Part shown: piece after piece, positions 1 through 10,768 of the stretch
Numbering within the stretch: position 1 is the first letter of the stretch
How the letters are laid out: each line of letters starts with the position of its first letter
DNA from: Brachionus koreanus
Taxonomy: Eukaryota; Rotifera; Eurotatoria; Ploima; Brachionidae
Direction: 5' to 3'
Assembly (NCBI GenBank): GCA_016987375.1
Contig: PJRA01000313.1
Location: 2,723,437 to 2,787,436 of the forward strand
Length of the DNA stretch: 64,000 nucleotides
The notes under the pieces: generated by a model
What the model saw: only the letters and a program-made list of their open reading frames with translations
The model's database searches: none
Told to the model about the DNA's origin: nothing
Translations under genes and position numbers: made by a program

Positions 1-1
1 T

Positions 2-172
2 GCTGCTCTCTTGATTGTGTCAGGTCGTAATGCACGATATGATTTTCGTGAGGCTGAACTTTTATCTTTTGAACTTGGTGTGGCAAAATTGCTAAATGTT
101 GATGTTGAGTCGTTTAAAGGAACTAGAAATGGAGTTATTTTCATACGATTTATTTTAGAGTTTGAACGATGA
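2..172 (+). CDS. C-terminal exon of an unidentified protein (partial)
   Basis: An open frame enters from the left edge and runs 56 codons to a TGA. It reads AALLIVSGRNARYDFREAE, then a leucine/valine-rich stretch, and ends in FILEFER. No stop occurs in this frame from base 2 onward, and the codon use and mixed hydrophobic/charged composition are unlike the AT-rich noncoding DNA that follows directly. I do not recognise the family. No complete domain is visible and the 5' part lies outside the window, so the length and start are unknown. It could be a chance frame, but the abrupt change to AT-rich DNA after the stop argues for a real last exon. Confidence 0.45.
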   Translation, partial: AALLIVSGRNARYDFREAELLSFELGVAKLLNVDVESFKGTRNGVIFIRFILEFER

Positions 173-589
173 AGTATTGCGTTTCGCACCGAGTCATCAT
201 GCAACATCTTAAGTTAAATTTTTTTTTAAACAAGTTTAAATTGTTTTCATGGGAATAACAACCAATAAATAATGTAAAAACTAATTACATTAACAAGTTC
301 TCAAATTTAATATTTATTTTTGCACCAAAAATAAGTAAAGTTAAAATATTGTGACAATATAATGAGTTGCCAAGCAACTATATTTTGAAAATAAAATTTT
401 TATTATTTAGATTTTTATCAACTAACTATTAGCTTTTGTTAACAGAAAAAATATTTTCAGCTCCTAATCATATTTAATAATATAAAAACTTTCAAAAACT
501 CGTCTTTTGTTCTGAAAAACAATTTAAAAATAAAAAATATCTTTATCAATTTCACAAGTTCTATTACTAATAAAGAAAAATATCAATAT

Positions 590-636
590 AATTTGAATAT
601 TAATACAATATCAAACATTGTATTAATATTCAAATT
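590..636. repeat. Perfect 20-bp inverted repeat (hairpin)
   Basis: Two 20-base arms (590-609 and 617-636) are exact reverse complements around a 7-base loop, atcaaac. The arm reads aatttgaatattaatacaat. It lies in the gene-free stretch 173-918, where I see nothing else. It could be a transposon relic, a structured RNA or an AT-rich cruciform. The sequence alone does not decide. Confidence 0.8.
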
Positions 637-918
637 AAAATAAATTTAAAATATTTAAAATATTATGAATAGAAGAAAAAATAGATCATTTTTATTCAAA
701 AAAATAAAATGAACAAAAAATTCATTTTTTTAATAAAAAATTAAATTGTAAGTTTGATGTATTATTTTAGGGTAAAATAAAGAAATTTGTGTTTCTAATG
801 AAATAAAAATCTAAAATTATTTAAAAAAAAATTTAACTTATTATTACCAGGTAATAATGTTTTATTTATGCTTTGTTTTAAAAAAGGATTTAGGTAAGAA
901 ATTCCATCATTTTAAGAA

Positions 919-1800
919 AAAAATTGTACATCAAAGACCTTTTTTTAAAAACGATATTATTGAAATAAAAAGTAAAGATGAAACCGATTTAAAAAATTTA
1001 AGACAATTTGAAAACAATTAAACAGGCTAAAATTTAAAGGCCTGAATTACAAAGCTATTTTGTGTAATAATGAAAATTAAAATGCGCTTATTTTTTGAAA
1101 ATCTTTAAAATAAACTAAAAAAAATCAAAAAAAAGAGATTAGAAAATGAATAAAGAAACATCAAGCCAAACACAATAAAGTGATTTAAGAATAAAATATT
1201 ACATTGAAAAATACAAGAAACAAGGTTTTGATGAAGATTTGGCTATTTTGTACGATTTTATTGATGAAACTTTGAATTCAAATTCAAGCAAAACATCCAA
1301 ACAAAAATTGCAGAATAGTTTTGAAACCTCAAAGGATCAAAGTTTTGATAAAGATTTGGCTATTTTGTACGATTTTATTGATGAAACTTTGAATTCAAAT
1401 TCAAGCAAAACATCCAAACAAAAATTGCAGAATAGTTTTGAAACCTCAAAGGATCAAAGTTTTGATGAAGATTTGGCTATTTTCCATTTATATTTATAAA
1501 TTTGTCAGCTTTTTTACGAGTTCTTTTGAAATGATCTATATTGTTTCTGATCATTCAGAAAAAAATATTGTAAAAATAAATTACTTCCTAAAATATTAGA
1601 CTGACCAGTCTTTGCTTAAACCATAATTTTTTCAATTCTTTTATACCATCTTTTTTTTGTACTCTTATCTTTCAGGTTTTTTTTGTAATTTACTCAATTT
1701 AGATAAAATTTTTCTTTTTGAAGCCTAATTGTTAGTGTTTTTGTGTTCTTAATTTAAATCACAAATTATTTTAGCCTTGAAAACTATCTTTCGATTTATT
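919..1800 (+). repeat. Diverged duplicated unit, copy 1 (upstream of SBDS)
   Basis: This stretch resembles 3770-4575 at several collinear points. There is a shared block around 980-1015 (aaagt/aaaga, then aagacaattt), matched at 3797-3835. There is the DLAIL-FID peptide block, matched at 4080-4135. There is also a shared tail (ctcttatctttcag, tttactcaatt, gttagt-tttttgtgt, cttaatttaaatca), at 1660-1775 here and 4450-4560 in the other copy. SBDS lies between the copies, both in the same orientation. The similarity covers apparent coding and noncoding parts, so it looks like an old segmental duplication and not a conserved exon. An open stretch at about 919-1020 (KKKIVHQRPFFKND and onward) may be another exon of the decayed gene. 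Confidence 0.6.
1146..1499 (+). pseudogene. Small ORF with a 39-codon in-frame tandem duplication; one internal stop
   Basis: From the ATG the frame reads MNKETSSQTQ, then a TAA at 1176, then stays open for 107 codons. The open part holds two almost identical 117-bp units, each reading AILYDFIDETLNSNSSKTS followed by KQKLQNSFETSKDQSFD and ending in DL. The period is a multiple of three, so the frame is kept. The second copy of the region has one related block at 4078-4137, DLDILWQFIDDNLN, which ends in a stop two codons later. The acidic DL-x-IL-x2-FID-x2-LN block is the shared element. I do not recognise a family. It may be a decayed gene, or the 5' part may be spliced so that the TAA is skipped. 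Confidence 0.4.
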
Positions 1801-2845
1801 TCCATCTTCCCAATTAATAAAATTTAACAAAAAAATAAAACGGAGATTTTATTCTAAAAAATTCCTTTATCGAGCAAGAACAATAAATATTAAGAAGATA
1901 ACTTTTTAAACCGGCCCGATAAAGACTTATTGTTTTAGTAATCTCTTAAGTTTAAGAATATTAACTTTTCTGTCGTGAAAAAGAGCCTTTAGAAGACTTT
2001 TGGACTAAAAAATGACTAAAAAAATTGTAAAATAAAGAATTTTTAAGTAAAAAGAAACAATAATTTAATGAAGTTTTTTGAAATTTGCTACAAATTAAAA
2101 ATATTGAACAAAAATTAATTCTTAAATACGTTAAAGCTTTTTTTCAGAAGACTTTTACTAGTTCTGTAAATGCAACTTAGTGCAACATACAGAGTTGCAT
2201 CAAAAGTTACACTAGTACTGTCGTGCAATCTCGGCAAAATGCTCTAGAGCAAAATTTTTCCAAATTTAAACAATACTAATTTTGTGGAGTTTTGGAATTT
2301 TCTTGAAAATACAATTTTGATTGTTGTACCATGTTAAAATCACAAAAATTGCTTTTGATTTTTAAAAAAAAAACTTTTAAAGTTATCGACGTATTTTATT
2401 TGACTTCTTTTTTTACTTTTTTTCAATGAAAATAAATTATTTTTGAAATTAAATAATTTTATAATGATTTTGATTTAAGATAGGATTAAAATAAAAATTA
2501 TAGAAAATGATTAAATTTATTGAATAATAAATAAATTAAGAAAATAAGAAAAAGGATTCAAAAGATTCATCCAGCCTTAAACAAAATATTTTAAAAAAAA
2601 ACTTAACTTTTTCTTAAAAATTTTTACATTTTTAATGAATCATTTATTAAATTTTACATGATAAAAGTGATTATTACTTATGTGAATTTTTTTCAATTCA
2701 AATTTACGCAATTTATGGTTTTTCATACTGTTTTAATGTTAAAATCTAAGAGATTTTTTCAACTTTTTATTTCAAATTTGATATTTAACTACTTTAAAAG
2801 AAATATTTAAATTTTGAAAACTTTAAAAATGAACAAAAGATTTAG
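1500..2845. other. Gene-free AT-rich DNA between the duplicated unit and SBDS
   Basis: Apart from the tail of duplicated copy 1 I see no coding exon here. A short dispersed repeat lies at 2234-2257 (gcaaaatgctctagagcaaa and a few more bases). A near-identical copy is at 52200-52223 in another intergenic region. Confidence 0.6.
2234..2257. repeat. Short dispersed repeat (copy at 52200-52223)
   Basis: gcaaaatgctcta, then a variable base, then agcaaaattt occurs here and at 52200-52223 with one mismatch. Both lie in gene-free DNA and similarity fades outside about 40 bases. It is probably the remnant of a dispersed element. Confidence 0.5.
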
Positions 2846-3714
2846 ATGGCAAAAATTTTTACTCCTTCAAACCGAATTCAACTTACTAACGTTGCAGTAG
2901 TGAGGTTAAAAAAAAGTGGCCATCGGTTTGAAATAGCTTGCTACAAAAATAAAGTTATTTCATGGCGAAATAAAGTCGATACCGATCTAGACGATGTCTT
3001 ACAGTCACATACTGTTTTCGTCAACGTAAGCAAAGGTCAAGTTGCTAAAAAAGAAGATTTAATGGCTGTTTTTGGAACTGAAGATCAAACAAAGATTTGC
3101 CTAGAAGTAAAAAATAATGAATAGCCTATAAATCGCATTTTAAAAATTAAACTTACTAGATCTTAGAAAAAGGAGAACTTCAAGTATCGGATAAAGAACG
3201 ACATCAACATTTAGACAATTTGTTTAAAGAGATAGCTACGACAGTTTCGGAAAAATGCATCAATCCGATGACAAAAAGGCCATATACAGTTACTTTAATT
3301 GAGCAAGCAATGAAAGATGTGCATTTTTCTGTAAATCCTAACAAAAATGCTAAAGTACAAGCCTTAGAAGTGATTAAGCTTCTTCAATCATCGGGAACAT
3401 TGCCGATTGAAAGAACTCAAATGAAAATAAGACTGGATATACCTCAAAAAGAGGCTAAAAAAATTAAAGATAAATTAATTAAAATCATGAAAAAAATTGA
3501 AAGTGAAGAGTATAATGCATCTTCGTTAGAGATAGTAAATTTTACATTAATTTGTTAAAACTCATAAAAAAGAAAATTTTACTAGATAGGAATAATTGAT
3601 CCTGGAAGTTTTAGAGAGATCGATGAACTTCTTCAAACAGAAACGAGAGGAAAAGGAGTAATGGAAGTAGTAAGTTTTAAAGAAATGGTTGAAAATGAAG
3701 AAAAAATCGAATAA
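2846..3714 (+). CDS. SBDS: SBDS ribosome maturation factor
   Basis: Three exons (2846-3106, 3160-3534, 3586-3714) give 254 residues; human SBDS has 250. SBDS works with the GTPase EFL1 to release eIF6 from pre-60S ribosomal subunits in the cytoplasm. The start [20 protein letters not shown] matches the family N terminus. Other recognisable blocks are [41 protein letters not shown] in the central helical domain, and [13 protein letters not shown] near the C terminus. All three FYSH/SBDS domains are present. Both introns (about 50 nt) end in ACTAG and have a second AG 4-7 bases further on; only the first AG keeps the frame. The ATG directly follows a TTTAG, so a 5' UTR splice or trans-splice acceptor there is possible. 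Confidence 0.97.
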
Positions 3715-3769
3715 ATTTTTTAAAAAAAAATATTTTAATGAATAAAAATAACAAAAAACTGATATTTTG

Positions 3770-4575
3770 TTTAATACGAAAAAAAAATTAATAGTAAAGA
3801 CAAAACAGTTCTTTTAAAAAATAAGACAATTTAAAAACTTGTCAAAAATAATTTATAAATGAGGCTTATTTTTAAGACTGTAATACAGATTAAAAAAAGC
3901 GGTTAATTTAACGAACAAATATTAAAAATTATAAATTTACAAATCTAAGAAAATCTAAAATATACAAATGTTAAATTAAAGCCAAAACTATACCGAGAAT
4001 TTGCTATTATCCAATTTGAATTGTGTAAAATAAGAGTTCAAATTTGACCAAAGCCACACAAACAAATGAAGGTAATTTGGATGATCTTGATATTTTATGG
4101 CAATTCATTGATGACAATTTAAACAAATCTGATTAGAGTTAAAATTTGTTTTGAAGATATTCCTATTGTTATTTCTGAGTTCATTTTAATTTTTTTTTTT
4201 TATTTGTTGTTTGATTTTATCAATACCTAATTGATTTATGTTCTTCCATTTTTATCTTTTAAAATGATTTTTTTTTTGTTTAATATACTCTAATTTAAAT
4301 GTTTTCTTGAAATAAAAATTAAAAAAATTTCAATTTAATGAAACAATTCTGTATTTTATTTATTTATTTGTTCAATCTATATCCATCTAATCTATATCCA
4401 GCTAATATATTTTTGTAATCCAACTGTTTTATGCTGTATTTTTTTTTGTCCTCTTATCTTTCAGATTTTTTTTCCAATTTACTCAATTAAAATAAAATGT
4501 TTTTATCTTTTTTAAATTTGAATGTTAGTATTTTTGTGTCCTTAATTTAAATCATAAATTATTTTTAGCTTTAAT
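3770..4575 (+). repeat. Diverged duplicated unit, copy 2 (downstream of SBDS)
   Basis: This is the second copy of the unit at 919-1800. Its recognisable coding block at 4042-4137 reads SSNLTKATQTNEGN then LDDLDILWQFIDDNLN and stops two codons later. It may be a last exon whose acceptor is the AAG near 4040. Only one DL-IL-FID block is present, against two full blocks and the start of a third in copy 1. A short direct repeat (tctatatccatctaa / tctatatccagctaa) lies near 4375-4405. I see no intact gene in 3715-4679. Confidence 0.55.
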
Positions 4576-4679
4576 TTTTAATTATCATGATAATTTTAAT
4601 TATAAATTTTTTTCTAAAGCTTTAAAATTAACTCTCAAATAATTAAGTATAATATTAATATTTGATTAGAAAAAGAAAA

Positions 4680-6325
4680 ATGTATTCATCGTATTTTAAG
4701 ACCATATTATTATGTACAATTTTCTTTTTTCATTGTGGTTTTATTGACTCTTCATTAAGCAAAATAAAAACTAAATCTAATTGGTTTATTGACCAAAATG
4801 ATCGTATAATTCTTTTTCATGGATTCAATGCAGTTAGCAAACAATTTCCATGGGTACCCGATCATTCTAATCTTAATCTTAAAAATGAAACTCATCTTTC
4901 TTTATTCAAAAAATGGGGATTTAACTCAGTAAGACTTGGATTAATGTGGACAGGCCTCTATCCTAAAAAAAATCAACTTAATCTTACTTACGTGAATGAA
5001 ATTTTAAGTATTGTTAAAGGTCTAGAAAAATATGGAATTTACACTATTCTTGACCTCCATCAGGATATGATGTCATCAAAATTGTAAACACAAGCAATTG
5101 TATTTAATATATTTTAGTTTAATATTTTAAGTGCTTCTTATGATGGCTTTCCACTTTGGTTTTTGGACGAACTTCCTGATTCAAAGCTCAAATTTCCATG
5201 GCCTATTACAAATAAGACAATTGAATTCAATATTTTCGCATCTTATATTACTGAAGCATGTGGTTTTGCTTTTCAGTGTCTATATGATAACATTAATAAC
5301 GTGCAAGAACATTTTTTCAATTACTGGAGAACCGTTTCACAAATATTTTCAAATTCAACATCTATTTTAGCTTATGAGCTAATAAACGAACCATGGGTTT
5401 ATTTAAAAATAAAGTTTATTTTTTTAACCTTAAAATTTGTTTAAAGGCAGGAAATATATATCAAAATCCTTTTCTTTTGCTTCCAGGTATTTCAGACAAA
5501 GTAAATCTACTTCCTTTGTATGATAAAACCTATGCAGAAATTAGAAAATATGATAAACAAACAATTGTTTTCTATGAACCAGTTACTTGGGGTCTGGTAA
5601 CATCAAAAGGTGCATTTGGAACCGGTTTTGATAGAGCACCAAGTAATGACTCGTCGGGAACTGCTTTGTCCTGGCATTTTTATTGCTGGCTACTTGATGT
5701 TGATCCAAATTTGCTAGTGAATGGAACTTTTCCTGAGTTTGTTCGAGAAATCTGCTCTGATTGGCAATTGAACTCTTTTTTTAAATCGGTAAAAGACGAA
5801 AGCGAAAAACTGGGTGGATCAGCATCTTTTTTAACCGAATTTGGAACTTGTGTTTATCAAGATCCAGTTACGCAACAATTAAACTTAGATAATTGTAAAT
5901 TTGTTTTAGATGCATCAGATTATCACTTTCAGTCATGGACTTATTGGGATTCCAATTTTTTCGGTCCCAATATCCAAATTGATGATGAAATTATAAAAAT
6001 ATTTAGCAGAGTGTATCCAATGGCTACAAACGGAATACCAATACATTATTCATACAATACAACTACAAAATATTTTATTTATAATTATCGAATTGATATT
6101 AGCAATTATCATCAAGCAATGCAAGCGACAGAAATTTTTGTTCCAGAATTTGCGTATCCAAATGGTTTCAAGGTCAATCTTTCTGATGGTTTAAGATGGA
6201 CTTTTAATCAAAGTTTAAGTCGCGTTGAAGTCACTGTTGACTTTGAAATAAGAAATAAATTTTTTCAAATTAATGATTTTAACTACCAGAAATTTGTTTC
6301 GGTAAAAATATTTCCGAAAGAATAA
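4680..6325 (+). CDS. Secreted endoglycoceramidase-like glycoside hydrolase (GH5)
   Basis: Exons 4680-5083, 5132-5396 and 5447-6325 encode 515 residues. Enzymes of this group cleave the bond between the glycan and ceramide in glycosphingolipids, in lysosomes or outside the cell. The N terminus (MYSSYFKTILLCTIFFFHCG) looks like a signal peptide, so the ATG at 4680 is preferred over an upstream TTG. The family signposts occur in order: FHGFNAVSK, LDLHQDM, SKFASYDGFPLWF across the first splice, NEPWAGN across the second with E221 as predicted acid/base, FYEPVTWG, LSWHFYC, and LTEFGTC with E354 as predicted nucleophile, followed by WTYWD. The C-terminal beta-sandwich region is present. Both introns are about 50 nt. 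Animal members are known, so bacterial transfer need not be invoked. Exact substrate is inferred. Confidence 0.92.
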
Positions 6326-6493
6326 AAGACAAAAAAATATACTATTTAATATAATTATTAAAAACATAAATTTTTGATAAATTTATTTTACTTGTTTTAT
6401 CATATGACTTAAAAATATAATTTTTAAAAATTCAGCATAGTATTTTAAATTTTAAAGATATTTATTTTAGATTGGCCATTTTGAGAGATAAAT

Positions 6494-7201
6494 ATGGTGA
6501 GTCTTACTTAAATTTACCAAAAAATATTATATTCAAATTCTATGATTTAATAGTTAGTTTTAGTTATTGGAGATTTTCATATTCCGTACAGATCTCATGG
6601 TTTACCCAAACGATTTAAAAGTTTGCTTGTGCCAGGAAAAATTCAGCATATACTCAGCACTGGTAATTTATGTAACAAAGAGACTTATGACTTTTTGAAG
6701 ACTTTAGCAAATGATGTCCATGCAGTTAGAGGAGATTTTGATGATGTAAAAATTTGAATATTTTTTCAAATATCTCTAAAGCTAATTTTTTATTCTAGGT
6801 GATAGATTTTCCGGAGCAAAAAATAGTCACAGTTGGACAATTTCGAATCGGTTTAACTCATGGACATCAAATAGTACCATGGGGTGACAAAGAAAGCTTA
6901 ACAATGCTTCAGCGTCAACTTGACGTTGATGTACTTATAACAGGACACACACATCAATTCGAAGCATTTGAAGAAGATAACAAATTTTTCATTAATCCTG
7001 GCTCGGCTACTGGGGCATACAGCCCTTTAAGACAGTAATTGTAAAAAATGTTTGAGAAGTCTAATTAATATTTAAATTTTAAGTTCATCTACACCATCGT
7101 TTGTTTTGATGGATATTCAAACTTCTACCATTACTATTTTTATTTACAAGTATTTAGAGAATGAATTAAAAGTTGAAAAAATGGAATATTCAAAAAAATA
7201 G
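6494..7201 (+). CDS. VPS29: VPS29 retromer subunit
   Basis: Exons 6494-6496, 6554-6745, 6799-7034 and 7084-7201 encode 182 residues, the same length as human VPS29. VPS29 is the phosphoesterase-fold subunit of retromer, which binds VPS35 and recycles endosomal cargo. The first coding exon is only the ATG, directly followed by GTGAGT. The protein then reads [71 protein letters not shown] and [11 protein letters not shown]. The metal-binding motifs of the fold (GD-x-H, GN, GHTH) are kept. The last exon gives [19 protein letters not shown] and ends in SKK. An AG-ending pyrimidine-rich run lies just upstream of the ATG, so an untranslated leader may be spliced on there. Confidence 0.97.
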
Positions 7202-8315
7202 TTTCGCTTAATTATTATATATATTTATATTTTAGATTATATATATTTTAGATTATATTCAACTTTAATATCATGTTTTTAAATTTTATTTTAAGTCAAA
7301 ACAACATAAATAAATATTTTTGTTTTTTTTGGCTTAGAAGAAGAAGAATTTTTTAAATTATTTAAAAGTGATTTTAAAATAAAAATATTTTAATTAAAAA
7401 AAAGACTTCCTATCAATCAATAATTAAAATTTCGACAGAAAATAATTGATAACCGAGGATCCTCAGTTATCATACATGATAGGCTTTTCCAAAAATTAAC
7501 AATTCGATTTGTTAGGAAGTAATAACGCTCCATATACAATTCTTAACTTCTTCCCTTGCAAAATATCTTACAACTTATTTGATGAAAAATTTATTCAATT
7601 ATTAAGATGAACAATTTCATGGCCATTTATTGATTTAAACATCTGAATTAAGTCTCATTTCATTTGTCTTATCTTCAGATTAGTTTATCTAAAAAATAAA
7701 GTCTTTTCGAGTACACATATTTACTAAGTTCAGAGATTATCTTTTTTGCTTTCTTTTAAATTTCAGAAATCAATTATCTAGATCATTAGGCATGTTTAAT
7801 AATATAAATTTTCAAATTAATACTAAAATGAATAAAAATTTAATCTCATATTATGCAAAATATTAATTTAAAATCACAATTTCAAATAAATGGTCGAAAA
7901 CGAGGAAAAACTCGTATAAACTATTCCAACATAATCCGTAAAAATGATATAATCCAAAATTATATTTTTGAACAAAACATTGAATTTAAAATTTTTAAAT
8001 TGGTGAAATTAGTAATTTAAATTAGCATAAAAAAGTTTTAGTTTCTTGTTTATTTTCAAAATTATTGAAAAAAAAATCATTTAGTCATTCGACAACTTAT
8101 TATTTTTATATTTTTCAAATAGAAAAATCACGATTAGTAAACAGCTATTAAATGCTTTTATAAAATCAGTTTTTTGCTTACTGATTGTAATCGAATGATT
8201 TTCTTAAAATTTTAAAAAATTTCTGTCTGAAAAGCTAATTAAAATATTTCCGAAATTTCCATCAACTCGCTATAAAAGCAAGTTTTGAAAAAAAATACTT
8301 GATCAAAAATCAAAA
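7202..8315. other. Gene-free interval with a 26-bp palindrome
   Basis: No exon is recognisable in this 1.1 kb. At 7447-7472 lies tgataaccgagg followed by atcctcagttatca, a palindrome with one mismatched pair and a perfect GAGGATCCTC core. It is more GC-rich than its surroundings. It could be a protein-binding site or a hairpin. Confidence 0.6.
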
Positions 8316-9478
8316 ATGTTTAACCATAAACTTTTCATTACTGGTAAATTTTGCTGAGTTATTCATAATATGAATTTCATATTAAAAAAACTATTTAATG
8401 ATTATTAAATAAGCTTTTCTTGTTATTTTCGTAACGGTTGAGTCAAAGAAATTCCATGATTCATTTGGTTCAAGTGAATCTCGAGAATCTTGGGATAAAA
8501 CATTCGAAAATGGAGGTTTTAATCAATCATGCATCGTTAAAAGATGGAAAAAATTTTGCAAGGATAATTTGGAATGTCAATCTAATATATGCTTGTGCCC
8601 TTCAAACTCTACATGGAATGGAAGATATTGTGGTATGAATTAAATAATATCAAAAATATCGATGCAATTTTTGTTATATAGATAGATTTCAAATGGCATG
8701 CAGCAAAAATTACCAATGTAAAGTTCAAGGTTTAATATGTTCTAATGGAATTTGCGAGTAGGCAATAAAATATGAATTTAATAAACTATTCAATCGGAAT
8801 TTTATTTTAAGATGCCCAGGTGAATCTGTTTGGGATGGACGAAGATGCGGTACTGAATAAAATTTTTATTATAAAAAATGCAAATTTTAAATTTAAGATT
8901 TTTACAACAAATCATGTGATAATTATCGTGTTTGTAAAAAACAAGAATTAAGGTGTACACAAACTGATACTGGAAATAAATGCTTGTAAATAAACGTTGA
9001 ATTCATAGTTATTTTTGACTTTTTTCATTTAGATGCCCAGCTGGAGAATGGAATGGAATATTTTGTGATACTTTTAATGTCTCGTGTAGTTTCAGATTTA
9101 AAGACAGAACATGCAACCGTGGACTACGTTGCTTGTCAGAAAGCTGTCAGTAAGAAAATTAATTCTAATTTTTTTCAATTATGATTATTATTAAATTAAC
9201 TTTTAAAAATTATGGGTGTCCTGTTGGAAATTGGAATTCTATTTTAGGAATATGCGGTAATTCAAATTATTTTCAAAAGAACGATTTTAATTAAATATTT
9301 CAAATAAGATTCTTTACCTTACAAAGCAAGATGCAAACTCTCAAAAAAATTTCATTCAAATGAAAATGATTACGATGGTGATGAAGATCGATGCGATTCT
9401 GCTGCAAATTTAGAATGCAATGGATACAGATGTGTCTGCAAGCAAGGGTTTTCTTTTTCCAACGGTGTTTGTGCATAA
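8316..9478 (+). CDS. Small secreted cysteine-rich protein with EGF-like modules
   Basis: Eight small exons (8316-8343, 8414-8632, 8682-8757, 8812-8849, 8898-8985, 9033-9149, 9216-9256, 9309-9478) join in frame to 258 residues. The first splice creates MFNHKLFITAFLVIFVTVES, a convincing signal peptide. The rest repeats a module with CLCPSNSTWNGRYC, CECPGESVWDGRRC, CLCPAGEWNGIFC and CQCPVGNWNSILGIC, ending in CVCKQGFSFSNGVCA. The C-x-C-P...W-N-G-x-x-C pattern is EGF-like, and several introns fall at corresponding places in the repeats, suggesting growth by exon duplication. The intron before exon 7 ends in GG, not AG, although the protein pattern continues perfectly across it. I do not recognise an ortholog. 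An extracellular ligand or matrix role is only a guess. Confidence 0.78.
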
Positions 9479-10768
9479 GCTTCATTTTTAATATTTTTTT
9501 TTCCTATTTAGTAAATCAAAAACTTTTTTAGATTTAACTTTTTTTCGAAAAAATAATATTTGTAGTAAATAAATAATTAGATATTTACTCTTAAATTAAA
9601 TTTAATGTCTGCTTTTATGACAAAAGTTTAAATCGAAATTCTTTTGAGCTAAGTTTTCTCAATATTAATTACTTAGAAAAATAAAGACGAGAAAAATTTT
9701 TAAGTAAGATCAATAAAAATATATAACTAATATTAGTCTAATATTTTGAATTTGGCTAAATATTAGCATTCAACAAAATAATTGAGTTTTGTCTTTGTGT
9801 TGGGCTACTTTAATATTTAAAATTAAATAACATTTTTCAGTTGAAAAAAATTAAAAGATTAAATTTTTTTTTGAAAAATAAATAAGAAAAATAAAATATA
9901 AAAAATATTTTACTACTTTTAAACAAATATAACTTTTTTTTTCTTTAGCATCGCCAAAACATGACGTTAATTGAATTAAATAAATAAAAATAATAATTTT
10001 TTCTGAAAAAATTTTTATAAAAAGCACAATAATCGAAATTTTTTTCTTTAACATCCTGTTCTAAATAAATAACGTATATTTTTGCAATAAATACCTTTTT
10101 TAAAAATCTTTATACTGAAGCCACTTTCATACGGACAATTAGATTCATTACTGTTTGATAGAAAAAAATTAATTGATTACAAAAACAAAATTATTATATT
10201 AAAAATATTTTCTATACGAAATTGAGAACAAAAAAACAAAAATTTTGAATCACATTATTTTGTGAACTTTTTAACTATGTATACAAAAATACACTCTTTA
10301 ATCAATTAAAAAAAAGTATTTTAATAATGAATAAAAAACATATTAAAAATTTTATTTAAATAAAAATCTTTTAGATTGGAGCCAATTTAGTTTTTTTAAG
10401 CGATTATTAGTTAAATTTGAATTTTAAGTAGATATTGATATGTTTCTTATGTTAACTTATAGACAATTTTTACATCTATTCTTATTCATTGAATAAAATG
10501 GATTCACTGGACTTAAAGTCTATTAATGAATTTTAAAAATTATAAAAAAAATTAGACTAAAAGTCTTATTGTCAGGTTTATTTTGTTGAAAAATTTAAAA
10601 ATTGATTCGCTTATAAATTAAATATGAATGCAATTTTTCATAAAATATAATTTATTAATAATATATATTATTAAATTTCTTAATGGTAACGTAAATGAAC
10701 TTTTTTTATAAAATTTTCCCTTTTTTATTTTGTTATGAGAATGAATTACTTTATATGATCAATTTAAA
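9479..10768. other. Gene-free AT-rich interval
   Basis: I see no recognisable exon, RNA gene or repeat family in this 1.3 kb between the EGF-like gene and the p85-like gene. The few short open frames are AT-driven. Confidence 0.6.

Noticed and set aside
4680..6325. Horizontal transfer of the endoglycoceramidase from bacteria
   Set aside because: The gene has two short introns typical of its neighbours, the same base composition and a signal peptide, and animal members of the family are known.
9300..9485. Minus-strand 61-codon frame rich in His
   Set aside because: It is antisense to the last exon of the EGF-like gene, whose cysteine pattern is clearly the coding strand.
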